This document shows positions 34,362 through 42,697 of a stretch of 64,000 nucleotides of DNA, piece by piece. The translations under genes and the position numbers were made by a program. The number at the start of each line of letters is the position of its first letter. Position 1 is the stretch's first letter. Under the pieces are notes generated by a model. It saw only the letters and a program-made list of their open reading frames with translations, was not told the origin of the DNA and did not search any database. The stretch covers positions 1 to 64,000 of the forward strand of contig JBASFL010000129.1 of the NCBI GenBank assembly GCA_049653005.1, in the 5' to 3' direction. This DNA comes from UBA2334 sp049653005 (GTDB lineage: Bacteria > Pseudomonadota > Gammaproteobacteria > Burkholderiales > Burkholderiaceae_C).

Positions 34362-35642
34362 TCAGGGCACAAAAGGACCCCAATCGGGTTCGCGAATGTC
34401 GCCGCGGGCGCCTGCCAAACGGGTTTTGATGCGCCCATCCAGCGTGGTGGTCATGAGGGCCTCGCGCCCTTGCACACGGGTGGCGTAAATCACCATGCGG
34501 CTGTTGGGCGAAAAGCTGGGGCTCTCGTCGGCGGTGGTGTCGGTCAGGGAGGTGACGGTGCCCGTGGCCAATTCCAGCAGTTGCAACTTGAAAGCGCCCC
34601 CAACGCGGGACACGTAGGCCAGCCAGCGGCCATCGGGGCTGAGCGCCGGTGAAATGTTGTAGCCCCCGGTGAAGGTGACGCGCTCGGCCGCACCGCCATT
34701 GGCGGGCATGCGGTAAATCTGGGGTGCACCGCCCCGGTCGCTGACGAAATACACCGTTTTGCCGCTGGCGTCCACGGTGGGCTCGGTGTCGATGCTGCCC
34801 GACTGGGTCAGCCGGGCGTGAGCGCCGTTGCCGGTGTCAATGCTGTAAATCTGCGAGCCGCCGTCCAGCGTGAGGGTGGCCAGCATGCGCTTGCCATCGG
34901 GGAACCAGGCGGGTGCGCTGTTGGAGCCTTTGAAGTTGGCCACCAAGCGACGGCGCGACGTGGCCACCTCTTGTGCATAAATCACGGGTTTGCGCGATTC
35001 AAACGACACATAGGCCAAATGCGCGCCCGTGGGCGACCACACGGGGGAAATGATGGGTTCGGTGCTGTTGAACGCCGCCTGGGCGTTTTCACCGTCGGCA
35101 TCGGCCACCCACAGCGTGTGGTTGGCGGCGTTTTTGGTGACGTAGGCAATGCGGGTGGAAAACACACCCTTGTCGCCCGTCAGCTTTTCGTACACGTAGT
35201 CGGCCATGCGGTGGGCGGCCAGGCGCAGGTCGGCGGCCACCACGGGCAGGCTCATGGCGCCCAGGTCTTTGGCACGCACCACGTCCCACAGGCGAAAGCG
35301 CACGTCGTAGCGGCCGTCGGCCAGGCGGGACACGCTGCCGGTCAGCAGCACATCGGTCACGCGTTCGCGCCAGGGGGCCAGGTCGGGCACGCTGCTTTCA
35401 TCCAGCAACACCCCCACCACCGGCGTGACGTGGCGGAACTGGCCGCTGCGCTCCAAATCGGCCCGCACAATTGCCGCGAGGTCTTGTGGCACGTTGTCGT
35501 TGCCCTTGAACGCGGCCACCGAAAACGGCACCTGCGTCAGCCCCACACCCGCCACGTCCACCCGAAACTGGGCGTGGGTAAACGGCACGGTGCTGGCAGC
35601 AGCGGCACCCAACAAGGCACGGCGGGACAAGGAAAAAGACAT
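34362..35642 (-). CDS. tolB: Tol-Pal system beta-propeller protein TolB
   Basis: A 426-residue periplasmic protein that binds Pal. The N-terminal alpha/beta domain (about 30-160) is followed by a six-bladed propeller with WD40-like repeats of the form WSPTGAHLAYVSFE, WFPDGKRMLATLT, LSPDGRWLAYVS and FSPNSRMVIYATR. The signal starts SRRALLGAAAAS, a twin-arginine-like motif. The start at 35642 gives this signal. tolQ, tolR and tolA are not upstream: the next gene is the divergent msbA. Confidence 0.95.
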   Translation of the reverse strand: MSFSLSRRALLGAAAASTVPFTHAQFRVDVAGVGLTQVPFSVAAFKGNDNVPQDLAAIVRADLERSGQFRHVTPVVGVLLDESSVPDLAPWRERVTDVLLTGSVSRLADGRYDVRFRLWDVVRAKDLGAMSLPVVAADLRLAAHRMADYVYEKLTGDKGVFSTRIAYVTKNAANHTLWVADADGENAQAAFNSTEPIISPVWSPTGAHLAYVSFESRKPVIYAQEVATSRRRLVANFKGSNSAPAWFPDGKRMLATLTLDGGSQIYSIDTGNGAHARLTQSGSIDTEPTVDASGKTVYFVSDRGGAPQIYRMPANGGAAERVTFTGGYNISPALSPDGRWLAYVSRVGGAFKLQLLELATGTVTSLTDTTADESPSFSPNSRMVIYATRVQGREALMTTTLDGRIKTRLAGARGDIREPDWGPFVP

Positions 35643-35739
35643 GGGCAAAGGCGGTGAACCGTTGAAAGTGGCTGCACGGCGCAGCAGAAAAGGCAGCCGC
35701 TGATAATACCGGACACCGTTTAAACCCATCCACACCGCT

Positions 35740-37500
35740 TTGTCCACGCCACCGCCCCTGACCCAACGCCTGCGCAAGCTGTGGCCCTATTTCCAACCCG
35801 CGCGTGCCGGCATGGCCCTGGCGGCGGTGGGCACGCTGGTCGGCGCACTGACCGAACCCATGATCCCAGCGCTGTTGAAAGCCTTGCTGGACCAAGGCTT
35901 CTCGGCCGGTGCCGTGCCGCTGTGGATGGTGCCCGCCGCCTTGCTGGGCCTGTTTGGCGTGCGTGGGCTGGCCGGGTTTGTGGCGCAATACGCCCTCACC
36001 TACACCGCCAGCACGGGCTTGCTGCACATGCGCACCGCCATGTTCCAGCGGCTGACCACGGCCGACCTGCGCCTGTTTCGCCAGCACAACGCCAGCGCCC
36101 TGTCCAACACACTGGTGTATGAAGTGCAAACCGGCTCGCAATTGCTGGTGGGCGCGTTTCTCACGCTGACCAAAGACAGCCTCACGCTGCTGGCCTTGCT
36201 GGGCTATTTGTTTTATTTGAACTGGAAGCTCACCCTCATCGTGATGGTGATCTTCCCGGTGCTGGTGTGGGTGATGCGCACGCTGTCCAGCCGCCTGTAC
36301 AAACTCACCCAATCCACCCAGGCCGCCACCGACCAACTGGCCTACGTGGTGGAAGAAAACGTGCTGGCCCACCGGCTGATTCGCCTGCACGGCGCCGAAG
36401 CGGCCCAGGCCCAGCGGTTTGACCGCCTCAGCCACGGCTTGAAGCGCCTGGCGCTGAAGTCCACCGTGGCGCAAGCCGCCATGACGCCGCTCACCCAAAT
36501 GTTGGCCGCCGCCGCCCTGTCGGCCGTGATTGCCACGGCGCTGTGGCAAAGCAGCTCAAGCGGCGTGACCGTGGGTGACTTTGTGTCCTTCGTCACGGCC
36601 ATGCTGATGCTCGTCGCCCCCATCAAACACCTGGCCGATGTGGCCGGCCCCGTCACCCGTGGCGTGGCCGCCCTGGAGCGCGGCTTGGCCCTGGTGGACG
36701 AAACCCCCGAGCAAACCGGCGGCAGCTTCGACCCCGGGCGCTGCCAGGGCCACATCACGCTGCAACAGGTGTCGGTGCGTTACCCCGGGGCCGACAGCGC
36801 CGCCCTGAGCCGCGTCAGCCTGGACGTGGCGCCGGGCGAAGTGGTGGCACTGGTGGGGCCATCGGGCTCGGGCAAAACCACGCTGGCCAACCTGCTGCCC
36901 CGCTTCATTGAAACCACCGAGGGCACCGCCACCCTCGACGGCCGCGCCTTGCCCGACTGGAACCTGCCCGCCCTGCGCCGCCAGTTCGCCTTTGTGAGCC
37001 AAGACGTGGTGATGCTCAACGACACCTTGGCCGCCAACGTGTCGCTGGGGGCCGAGGTGAACGAGGCCCAGGTGCTGGCCGCCCTGCAATCGGCCAACCT
37101 CGGCGACCTGGTGGCCAAACTGCCGCTGGGCATACACGCCACGGTGGGGCACAACGCGGCAGAACTGTCGGGCGGCCAGCGCCAGCGCCTGGCCATTGCC
37201 CGCGCCATCTACAAAAACGCGCCGGTGCTGATACTGGACGAAGCCACGTCGGCGCTGGACAACGAGTCGGAACGGCTGGTACAGGAAGCCCTGCAACGCC
37301 TGATGGCCGGGCGCACCACGCTGGTAATTGCCCACCGCCTGAGCACCATCGAACACGCCAATCGCGTGGTGGTGCTGGCCGATGGCGAAATCCGCGAGCA
37401 AGGCACCCACGCCGAGCTGCTGGCTGCCGATGGGCTGTACGCCCGGCTGCACCACCAGCCGGTGGGCAAGGCGATTGAAGCCGAAAAAACCAGTAGCTGA
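35740..37500 (+). CDS. msbA: Lipid A export ABC transporter MsbA
   Basis: A 586-residue half-transporter with six transmembrane segments (about 20-300) and one nucleotide-binding domain. Walker A is VGPSGSGKTT, the signature is LSGGQRQRLAIARA and Walker B is VLILDEATSALD. It flips lipid A-core across the inner membrane. The likely start is the TTG at 35740; no ATG or GTG fits the N-terminus. Its last codons and stop lie inside an antisense copy of the dispersed repeat. It is divergent from tolB with 97 bases between; lpxK is not adjacent. Confidence 0.92.
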   Translation: MSTPPPLTQRLRKLWPYFQPARAGMALAAVGTLVGALTEPMIPALLKALLDQGFSAGAVPLWMVPAALLGLFGVRGLAGFVAQYALTYTASTGLLHMRTAMFQRLTTADLRLFRQHNASALSNTLVYEVQTGSQLLVGAFLTLTKDSLTLLALLGYLFYLNWKLTLIVMVIFPVLVWVMRTLSSRLYKLTQSTQAATDQLAYVVEENVLAHRLIRLHGAEAAQAQRFDRLSHGLKRLALKSTVAQAAMTPLTQMLAAAALSAVIATALWQSSSSGVTVGDFVSFVTAMLMLVAPIKHLADVAGPVTRGVAALERGLALVDETPEQTGGSFDPGRCQGHITLQQVSVRYPGADSAALSRVSLDVAPGEVVALVGPSGSGKTTLANLLPRFIETTEGTATLDGRALPDWNLPALRRQFAFVSQDVVMLNDTLAANVSLGAEVNEAQVLAALQSANLGDLVAKLPLGIHATVGHNAAELSGGQRQRLAIARAIYKNAPVLILDEATSALDNESERLVQEALQRLMAGRTTLVIAHRLSTIEHANRVVVLADGEIREQGTHAELLAADGLYARLHHQPVGKAIEAEKTSS

Positions 37501-37560
37501 GAACCCAATACAGTCAAGCGCTGGAGCACCAAAAAGCTTGGAAATTCAAGCGCTTTGACC
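37488..37560 (-). repeat. Dispersed AT-rich repeat covering the msbA stop codon
   Basis: On the minus strand CCAAGCTTTTTGGTGCTCC is followed by AGCGCTTGACTGTATTGG and CAGCTACTGGTTTT. The final codons of msbA (KTSS and the stop) are inside the element. A second CAAGCGCTTT fragment follows at 37547-37556. Confidence 0.8.
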
Positions 37561-37583
37561 CAGGCTGGGGCCAACGCCGTGGG

Positions 37584-39107
37584 TCACAGCAACACGATGT
37601 CGTACTGCTCTTGCGTCATGGCGTTGTCGCTTTGCAGCGAAATGGGTTTGCCAATGAAATCGCTCAGGCCCGCCAGGTGGGCACTCTCTTCGTCCAGAAA
37701 CAGCTCCACCACTTTGGGGGAGGCCACCACGCGGAATTCGCGCGGGTTGAAGGCCCGGGCCTCGCGCAAAATTTCGCGCAGGATGTCGTAGCACAGGCTG
37801 CGCGCGGTTTTCACCTCGCCACGGCCCTGACAGGCGGGGCACACCTCGCTCAGCAGGTGGGCCAGCGACTCGCGGGTGCGCTTGCGCGTCATCTCCACCA
37901 GGCCCAGCTGCGAGAAGGTGCCGCACATGGTTTTCACCCGGTCGCGGGCGATTTGTTTGCGAAACTCGGTCAGCACAGCCTCGCGGTGGTCTTCGCGCAC
38001 CATGTCGATGAAGTCCACGATGACGATGCCGCCCAGGTTGCGCAGCCGCAGCTGGCGCGCAATGGACTGCGCGGCCTCCAGGTTGGTTTTGAAAATGGTG
38101 TCGTCAAAGTTGCGCGCACCCACAAAACCACCGGTGTTCACGTCCACCGTGGTCAGCGCCTCGGTCTGGTCGATGATGAGGTAGCCCCCCGATTTCAAAT
38201 CCACCCGGCGGCTCAGCGCCTTGACGATTTCCTCGTCCACGTTGAACAGCTCGAACACCGGGCGCTCGCCCGTGTGCAGCGCCAGCTTCGGCGCGGTGTC
38301 GGGCATGAACTCGGCCGCAAACCGCTGCAACTCGCCAAACTGCTCGCGCGAGTCAATGCGGATGCCCTGGGTTTGCGTGCCCACCAGGTCGCGCAGCACG
38401 CGCTGCATGAGGCTCAAATCTTGGTGCAGCAGGCTGGCCGGCGGCAGGCGCACGGCGGCGTCTTTGATGCGCGCCCAGGTTTTGCGCAGGTAAGCGATGT
38501 CGTCGGCCAGCTCTTCATCGGTGGCGTCTTCGGCGTTGGTGCGCAAAATGAAGCCCCCGCCCAAGTCGGCCGACAGCGCCAGCAGGCGGCGGCGCAGCGT
38601 TTCACGCTGCTCGTGCGGGATTTTTTGCGACACACCCACGTGGGCGTCTTGCGGCAGAAACACCAGCAGCCGCCCGGCAATGCTGATTTGCGCCGACAGG
38701 CGCGCGCCTTTGGTGCCGATGGGGTCTTTCAACACCTGCACCATCAGCGCCTGGCCTTCGAAAATTTGCCGCTCAATGGGCAACACCGGGTCGGGCTGCA
38801 GCAGGTTGGCCGATTTCGGGCCACCCGTGCCGTTGCCACCGGGCGCACCGTCGCGCCCGCTGCCGTGTTTGGCGGCGATGTTGGGCATCAGGTCGGCCAC
38901 GTGCAAAAAGGCGGCACGGTCCAGCCCGATGTCGATGAACGCCGACTGCATGCCCGGCAACACCCGCGACACCTTGCCCAGGTAAATGTTGCCCACCAGG
39001 CCACGTTCCAGCGTGCGCTCGATGTGCACCTCTTGCACCGCGCCCTGCTCCACCACCGCCACGCGGGTTTCGTGGGGGGCCCAGTTGATCAGGATGTCTT
39101 GTCCCAT
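37584..39107 (-). CDS. rng: Ribonuclease G
   Basis: A 507-residue endoribonuclease of the RNase E/G family, acting in 16S rRNA 5' maturation and mRNA decay. An S1 domain (about 35-125) has an insert rich in Gly/Asn. The catalytic DNase-I-like region holds VDVNTGGFVGARNFDDTIF and VIVDFIDM, supplying the two metal-binding aspartates. The Zn-link is CPACQGRGEV. The lack of a long C-terminal scaffold favours RNase G over RNase E. It is the last gene of the nadD-rsfS-rlmH-maf-rng run. Confidence 0.95.
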   Translation of the reverse strand: MGQDILINWAPHETRVAVVEQGAVQEVHIERTLERGLVGNIYLGKVSRVLPGMQSAFIDIGLDRAAFLHVADLMPNIAAKHGSGRDGAPGGNGTGGPKSANLLQPDPVLPIERQIFEGQALMVQVLKDPIGTKGARLSAQISIAGRLLVFLPQDAHVGVSQKIPHEQRETLRRRLLALSADLGGGFILRTNAEDATDEELADDIAYLRKTWARIKDAAVRLPPASLLHQDLSLMQRVLRDLVGTQTQGIRIDSREQFGELQRFAAEFMPDTAPKLALHTGERPVFELFNVDEEIVKALSRRVDLKSGGYLIIDQTEALTTVDVNTGGFVGARNFDDTIFKTNLEAAQSIARQLRLRNLGGIVIVDFIDMVREDHREAVLTEFRKQIARDRVKTMCGTFSQLGLVEMTRKRTRESLAHLLSEVCPACQGRGEVKTARSLCYDILREILREARAFNPREFRVVASPKVVELFLDEESAHLAGLSDFIGKPISLQSDNAMTQEQYDIVLL

Positions 39108-39131
39108 GGCGCTCGGTACTCGGGTTGAAGG

Positions 39132-39770
39132 TCAGAGAAGTTCAATGCCCGCCGGGCGCAGCACTTGGGCGGTTTCAAACGCGGGCAAACCCATGATGCC
39201 CGAGTAACTGCCCGCGATGCGCGACACCCACAACGCCGCCCGGCCCTGTATGCCGTAGGCGCCGGCTTTGCCCAGCGGCTCGCCGGTGGCCACGTAGCGG
39301 GCAATGGCTTCGGCACTGAGTGGCTCGAACGTCACACGCGATTCGCTCAGGGCCTGCCAGGTCTCGGGTTCGCTGCCCGCTGCACCCAGGCCACCCACGG
39401 CCACCGCCGTCAACACGCGGTGCGTTTGGCCCGCCAGTTGGGCCAGCATGGCCTGCGCGTGCGCGGCGTTGTCGGGTTTGCCCAGAATCTGCTGCCCCAG
39501 CGCCACCGTGGTGTCGGCGCACAGCACCGGGGCCAGGGGCAAGCGACGCCGGGCCAGGCGCGCCAGAGAGGCTTGCAGCTTCAGCCGCGTGACGCGCTGC
39601 ACGTAACGCCGTGGGCTGTCACCGGGCAACACCGCTTCCAGTGCCTCGGCGTCTTCGTCGGGGCTGGGCAGCAGGGTTTCACAGCGCACGCCCCATTGCG
39701 TGAGCAACTCCAGGCGGCGGGGGCTTTGCGAGGCCAGGTAAATGAAAGGGGCCTGGGCGGAAACGCTCAT
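39132..39770 (-). CDS. Maf family nucleoside-triphosphate pyrophosphatase
   Basis: A 212-residue Maf protein, which hydrolyses non-canonical or modified NTPs (dTTP/UTP or m7GTP depending on subtype). It has the N-terminal SQSPRRLELLTQWG, ADTTVALGQQILGKPDN in the middle, and GKAGAYGIQGRAALWVSRIAGSYSGIMGLP near the C-terminus. The form GIQG and the SYSGIMGLP segment are those of the YhdE-type dTTP/UTP branch. Its ATG overlaps the rlmH stop by four bases. Confidence 0.93.
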   Translation of the reverse strand: MSVSAQAPFIYLASQSPRRLELLTQWGVRCETLLPSPDEDAEALEAVLPGDSPRRYVQRVTRLKLQASLARLARRRLPLAPVLCADTTVALGQQILGKPDNAAHAQAMLAQLAGQTHRVLTAVAVGGLGAAGSEPETWQALSESRVTFEPLSAEAIARYVATGEPLGKAGAYGIQGRAALWVSRIAGSYSGIMGLPAFETAQVLRPAGIELL

Positions 39771-40234
39771 TCGCGGTGGTAGGGGTGGTTGTGGTTGACG
39801 GACCAGGCGCGGTAAAGCTGCTCGATCAGCAGCACCCGCGCCATGGCGTGGGGCAGCGTCATGTCAGACAGGCGGATGCGGTGCGCCGCCTGGACTTTGA
39901 ATTCGGGGTCAAGCCCGTCGGGACCGCCGATGACAAACGCCACGTCTTCACCCTGCCGCTCCCAGGCCTTGATCTGCTGGGCCAGTGCCACGGTGGTGAG
40001 CGTGGTGCCACGTTCGTCCAGCACCACTACGCGGGTGCCACGGGCCAGCACCGCCTCGATGCGGGCGCGCTCGGCAGCCATCAGCGTGGCCACCGTTTTG
40101 GAGCCACGGGGTTCGGTCTTGACGGTTTTCAGCTCCACCCGGCTGTCGGGGGGAAAGCGTTTTGCGTAGTCGTCGTAGGCGGTTTGCGCCCAGTCGGGCA
40201 TGCGCTGGCCCACGGCCACGATGCTCAGCTTCAT
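39767..40234 (-). CDS. rlmH: 23S rRNA (pseudouridine1915-N3)-methyltransferase RlmH
   Basis: A 155-residue SPOUT methyltransferase that modifies helix 69 of 23S rRNA in 70S ribosomes. It begins MKLSIVAVGQRMPDW. The SAM-binding knot is in VVVLDERGTTLTT and FVIGGPDGLD, and the end SDMTLPHAMARVLLIEQLYRAWSV-x-x-x-x-PYHR is diagnostic. The start at 40234 matches the family. It sits between rsfS (34 bases) and maf (overlap). Confidence 0.97.
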   Translation of the reverse strand: MKLSIVAVGQRMPDWAQTAYDDYAKRFPPDSRVELKTVKTEPRGSKTVATLMAAERARIEAVLARGTRVVVLDERGTTLTTVALAQQIKAWERQGEDVAFVIGGPDGLDPEFKVQAAHRIRLSDMTLPHAMARVLLIEQLYRAWSVNHNHPYHRE

Positions 40235-40268
40235 GCACGCTCCGGCGCGGTGCAATCAGTCGGCAGGT

Positions 40269-41054
40269 TCAGCCCGCCGACTTGCGGCTGGGCGCTTTGC
40301 GGGCCACGGGGGCTTTGGCGGCCGCTTTGCCGGCCGGTTTTCCGGCGGTTTTGGCCGCAGTCTTCTTGACAGCAGGTTTGCCCACTACCAGGGTTTTGAC
40401 CTTGGCGGCCACGGTGGCCGTTGGCTTCTTGGCGGCGGGTTTCTTCTCTGCGGTGGCCACAGGTGCGGCCTTCGCGGCGGCTTTTTTGGCCGGGGCCTTC
40501 TTCACCGCAGCGGCTTCGGTCGCTGTGGCCTTGGGTGCTGTGGCCTTGGGTTTGGCTGCGGCCTTGCGGGCAGGGCTGGCTTTGGCAGGTGCCTCGACCG
40601 CATCGGCGGTGGCAGCGGCTTTTTTGCGCGCGGGGGCTTTGGGTGCGGCTTTGGATGCCGCAGCGGCCTCGGCCTTCTTCGCGGTGGCGGTGGTCAGGCG
40701 CACGGTTTTGCCGCCCCAGATTTCTTCCAGGTGGTAGTAGGCGCGGATGGTGGGCTGCATCACATGGGCCACGGCAGCGCCGCAGTCCACGATGATCCAC
40801 TCGCCGTTTTCAGCACCTTCCACGCGGGGCTTGGGGAAACCGGCTTCGCGCACCGCGTCGCTCACGCTGGAAGCCAGTGCCTTGGTCTGGCGGTTGGAGG
40901 TGCCGCTGGCGATGATGACGCGCTCAAACAGGGGGGACAGGTGCTCGGTGTTGAGCACCAGAATATCTTGGCCCTTCACATCTTCCAGCCCATCCACGAT
41001 GGCTCGCTGCAGTTTCTGAACGTCGGTTTTGCGGGGCTGGGTTTCGCTGGTCAT
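40269..41054 (-). CDS. rsfS: Ribosomal silencing factor RsfS with a histone H1-like Lys/Ala/Pro tail
   Basis: A 261-residue protein. Residues ~10-120 are a complete RsfS/Iojap domain, which binds uL14 and blocks subunit joining when nutrients are short; signatures are VDGLEDVKGQDILVLN, IIASGTSNRQTKALA and WIIVDCGAAVAHVM. The remaining ~135 residues are a low-complexity tail of KKA, KPKA, AKK and APA repeats like histone H1 or AlgP. Ordinary RsfS is 105-130 residues. The tail is probably disordered and nucleic-acid binding. Its start overlaps the nadD stop by four bases. Confidence 0.93.
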   Translation of the reverse strand: MTSETQPRKTDVQKLQRAIVDGLEDVKGQDILVLNTEHLSPLFERVIIASGTSNRQTKALASSVSDAVREAGFPKPRVEGAENGEWIIVDCGAAVAHVMQPTIRAYYHLEEIWGGKTVRLTTATAKKAEAAAASKAAPKAPARKKAAATADAVEAPAKASPARKAAAKPKATAPKATATEAAAVKKAPAKKAAAKAAPVATAEKKPAAKKPTATVAAKVKTLVVGKPAVKKTAAKTAGKPAGKAAAKAPVARKAPSRKSAG

Positions 41055-41743
41055 GTGTGAAGGGAGTAAAGCTGGTGAACTGAAATGTAGCGCGCGATGG
41101 CCGGGAGCACCATGGCCTGCAAACCCTCGGTGCCGTGGGTTGCCAAGTGCGCGCGAATGTGGGTGGAGCTGAGCCCCAAGCCCTGCCAGGGCAAGGCCAC
41201 CGGGGCCGGGGTCTGCGGGCTGTCGCCTGGGTTTGGAAGCGACGGCAGGGCCGAGGATTCTATGTCAAAAGTGCCTCTTGCGCTTGCATATATTGGTCTT
41301 TCAGCTACCACCAGCGTAGCAACCTGGGCAATGTGCTGCCAGCGGTGCCAGGTGGTGAAGCGGTCAAACTGGTCTTGCCCCATCAGCAGGGCCCAGTGCG
41401 CGTCTGGGCTTTCGGCCTGCAAGGTGCCCAAGGTGTGGTGGGTGTAGCTGGGGCCGGGGTGGCGGATTTCGCGGTCGTCCACCACCACCTCGCAACTGGG
41501 GGGGAAATGGCCGGGCGCAAAAGCGGTGCGGGCCATGGCCAGGCGGTGCTCGGCGGGGCTGAGGTTGACCGCCTTGTGCCAAGCCTGCCCCGTGGGCACC
41601 ACCACCAGGCGTTGCAGGCCCAGGTGGGCGACAAACGCCTGGGCCATGGCCAGGTGGTCCAGGTGGGGCGGGTCGAACGCGCCGCCATAGACCCCCACCC
41701 GCAGGCTGGGGGCGTGGTCGCCGGGCAACAAACGCGTGCTCAA
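41051..41743 (-). CDS. nadD: Nicotinate-nucleotide adenylyltransferase
   Basis: A 230-residue NadD of NAD biosynthesis (NaMN to deamido-NAD). It has the nucleotidyltransferase motif GVYGGAFDPPHLDHLAMA and the C-terminal LSSTHIRAHL (the ISSTxIR motif). The best start is the TTG at 41743, which overlaps the hemF TGA as TTGA; no ATG lies upstream of the conserved GGAFDPPH. The segment after VVAERP (IYASARGTFD) is encoded by an antisense copy of the dispersed repeat, with rare ATA and AGA codons, in a region that varies between NadD proteins. Confidence 0.92.
   Translation of the reverse strand: MSTRLLPGDHAPSLRVGVYGGAFDPPHLDHLAMAQAFVAHLGLQRLVVVPTGQAWHKAVNLSPAEHRLAMARTAFAPGHFPPSCEVVVDDREIRHPGPSYTHHTLGTLQAESPDAHWALLMGQDQFDRFTTWHRWQHIAQVATLVVAERPIYASARGTFDIESSALPSLPNPGDSPQTPAPVALPWQGLGLSSTHIRAHLATHGTEGLQAMVLPAIARYISVHQLYSLHT
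41258..41310 (+). repeat. Dispersed AT-rich repeat inside nadD
   Basis: The plus strand reads TCAAAAGTGCCTCTTGCG, then CTTGCATATATTGG, then TCTTTCAGCTACC. The gene is on the minus strand, so the copy is antisense. It encodes VA-x6-SARG-x-FD, the same pattern and spacing as the ECH_2 copy. Confidence 0.75.
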
Positions 41744-42672
41744 ACCCAATCGCGACGCGGCAAAAAGTCGGTGTACAGCCGGTGCTCGGGCGTGCCGGGC
41801 TCGGGCTTTTTGGCATAGGCCCAGCTGACCAGGGGCGGCATGGACAGCAGGATGGACTCGCTGCGCCCGCCCGACTGAAGGCCAAAGTGTGTGCCCCGGT
41901 CCCACACCAGGTTGAATTCGACGTAGCGGCCCCGGCGGTACAGCTGGAACTCACGCTCGCGTTCGGTGTGGGGCAGCCCCAAGCGCCGCTCGACGATGGG
42001 CAGGTAGGCGCCCAGAAACGCATTGCCCACCGCTTGCATCATGTCAAAGCTGCCGTCAAAACCCAGCTCGGAAAAGTCGTCGAAAAACACGCCGCCCACA
42101 CCACGCTGTTCGTTGCGGTGTTTCAGGCAGAAGTAGTCGTCGCACCAGGTTTTGAAGCGGGGGTATTTGTCGTCACCAAACGGGGTCAAGGCGTCGCGGC
42201 ACACGGTGTGGAAATGCACCGCGTCTTCTTCAAAGCCGTAATAAGGCGTCAGGTCCATGCCGCCACCGAACCAGCACACCGGCTCACCACCCCCCACGGG
42301 GGTGGCGGCGATCATGCGCACGTTCATGTGCACGGTGGGCACATAGGGGTTGCGGGGGTGGAACACCAGGCTCACGCCCATGGCCTCGAAAGGCGCACCA
42401 GCCAGCTCGGGGCGGTGTTGGGTGGCCGAGGGGGGCAAGCGGGGGCCGGTGACGTGGGAAAACCCACACCCCGCGCGCTCGAACACAGGGCCGCCTTCCA
42501 GAATGCGGGTGATGCCATTGCCTTGCAGCAACTCGCCACTGGGCTTGCTCCAGCCGTCTTCCAGAAACGCCGTGCCGTCAATGGCGGTGATGGCGGTGGT
42601 GATGCGGTCTTGCAGGCCCAGCAGGTAGGTGCGAACGGTTTGGGCGTTCAGGTGGGAGGTGGTGGTGCTCAT
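41740..42672 (-). CDS. hemF: Oxygen-dependent coproporphyrinogen III oxidase
   Basis: A 310-residue HemF that converts coproporphyrinogen III to protoporphyrinogen IX using oxygen in heme synthesis. Signatures are FHPRNPYVPTVHMNVR, WFGGGMDLTPYYGF, FDDYFC-like WCDDYFCLKHRNE, and GRYVEFNLVWDRGTHFGLQSG. The start ATG at 42672 gives the family length. It lies between purD (25 bases upstream) and nadD (4-base overlap), all on the minus strand. Confidence 0.97.
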   Translation of the reverse strand: MSTTTSHLNAQTVRTYLLGLQDRITTAITAIDGTAFLEDGWSKPSGELLQGNGITRILEGGPVFERAGCGFSHVTGPRLPPSATQHRPELAGAPFEAMGVSLVFHPRNPYVPTVHMNVRMIAATPVGGGEPVCWFGGGMDLTPYYGFEEDAVHFHTVCRDALTPFGDDKYPRFKTWCDDYFCLKHRNEQRGVGGVFFDDFSELGFDGSFDMMQAVGNAFLGAYLPIVERRLGLPHTEREREFQLYRRGRYVEFNLVWDRGTHFGLQSGGRSESILLSMPPLVSWAYAKKPEPGTPEHRLYTDFLPRRDWV

Positions 42673-42697
42673 GCGGGGTTCAACACTCAAAAACGGC

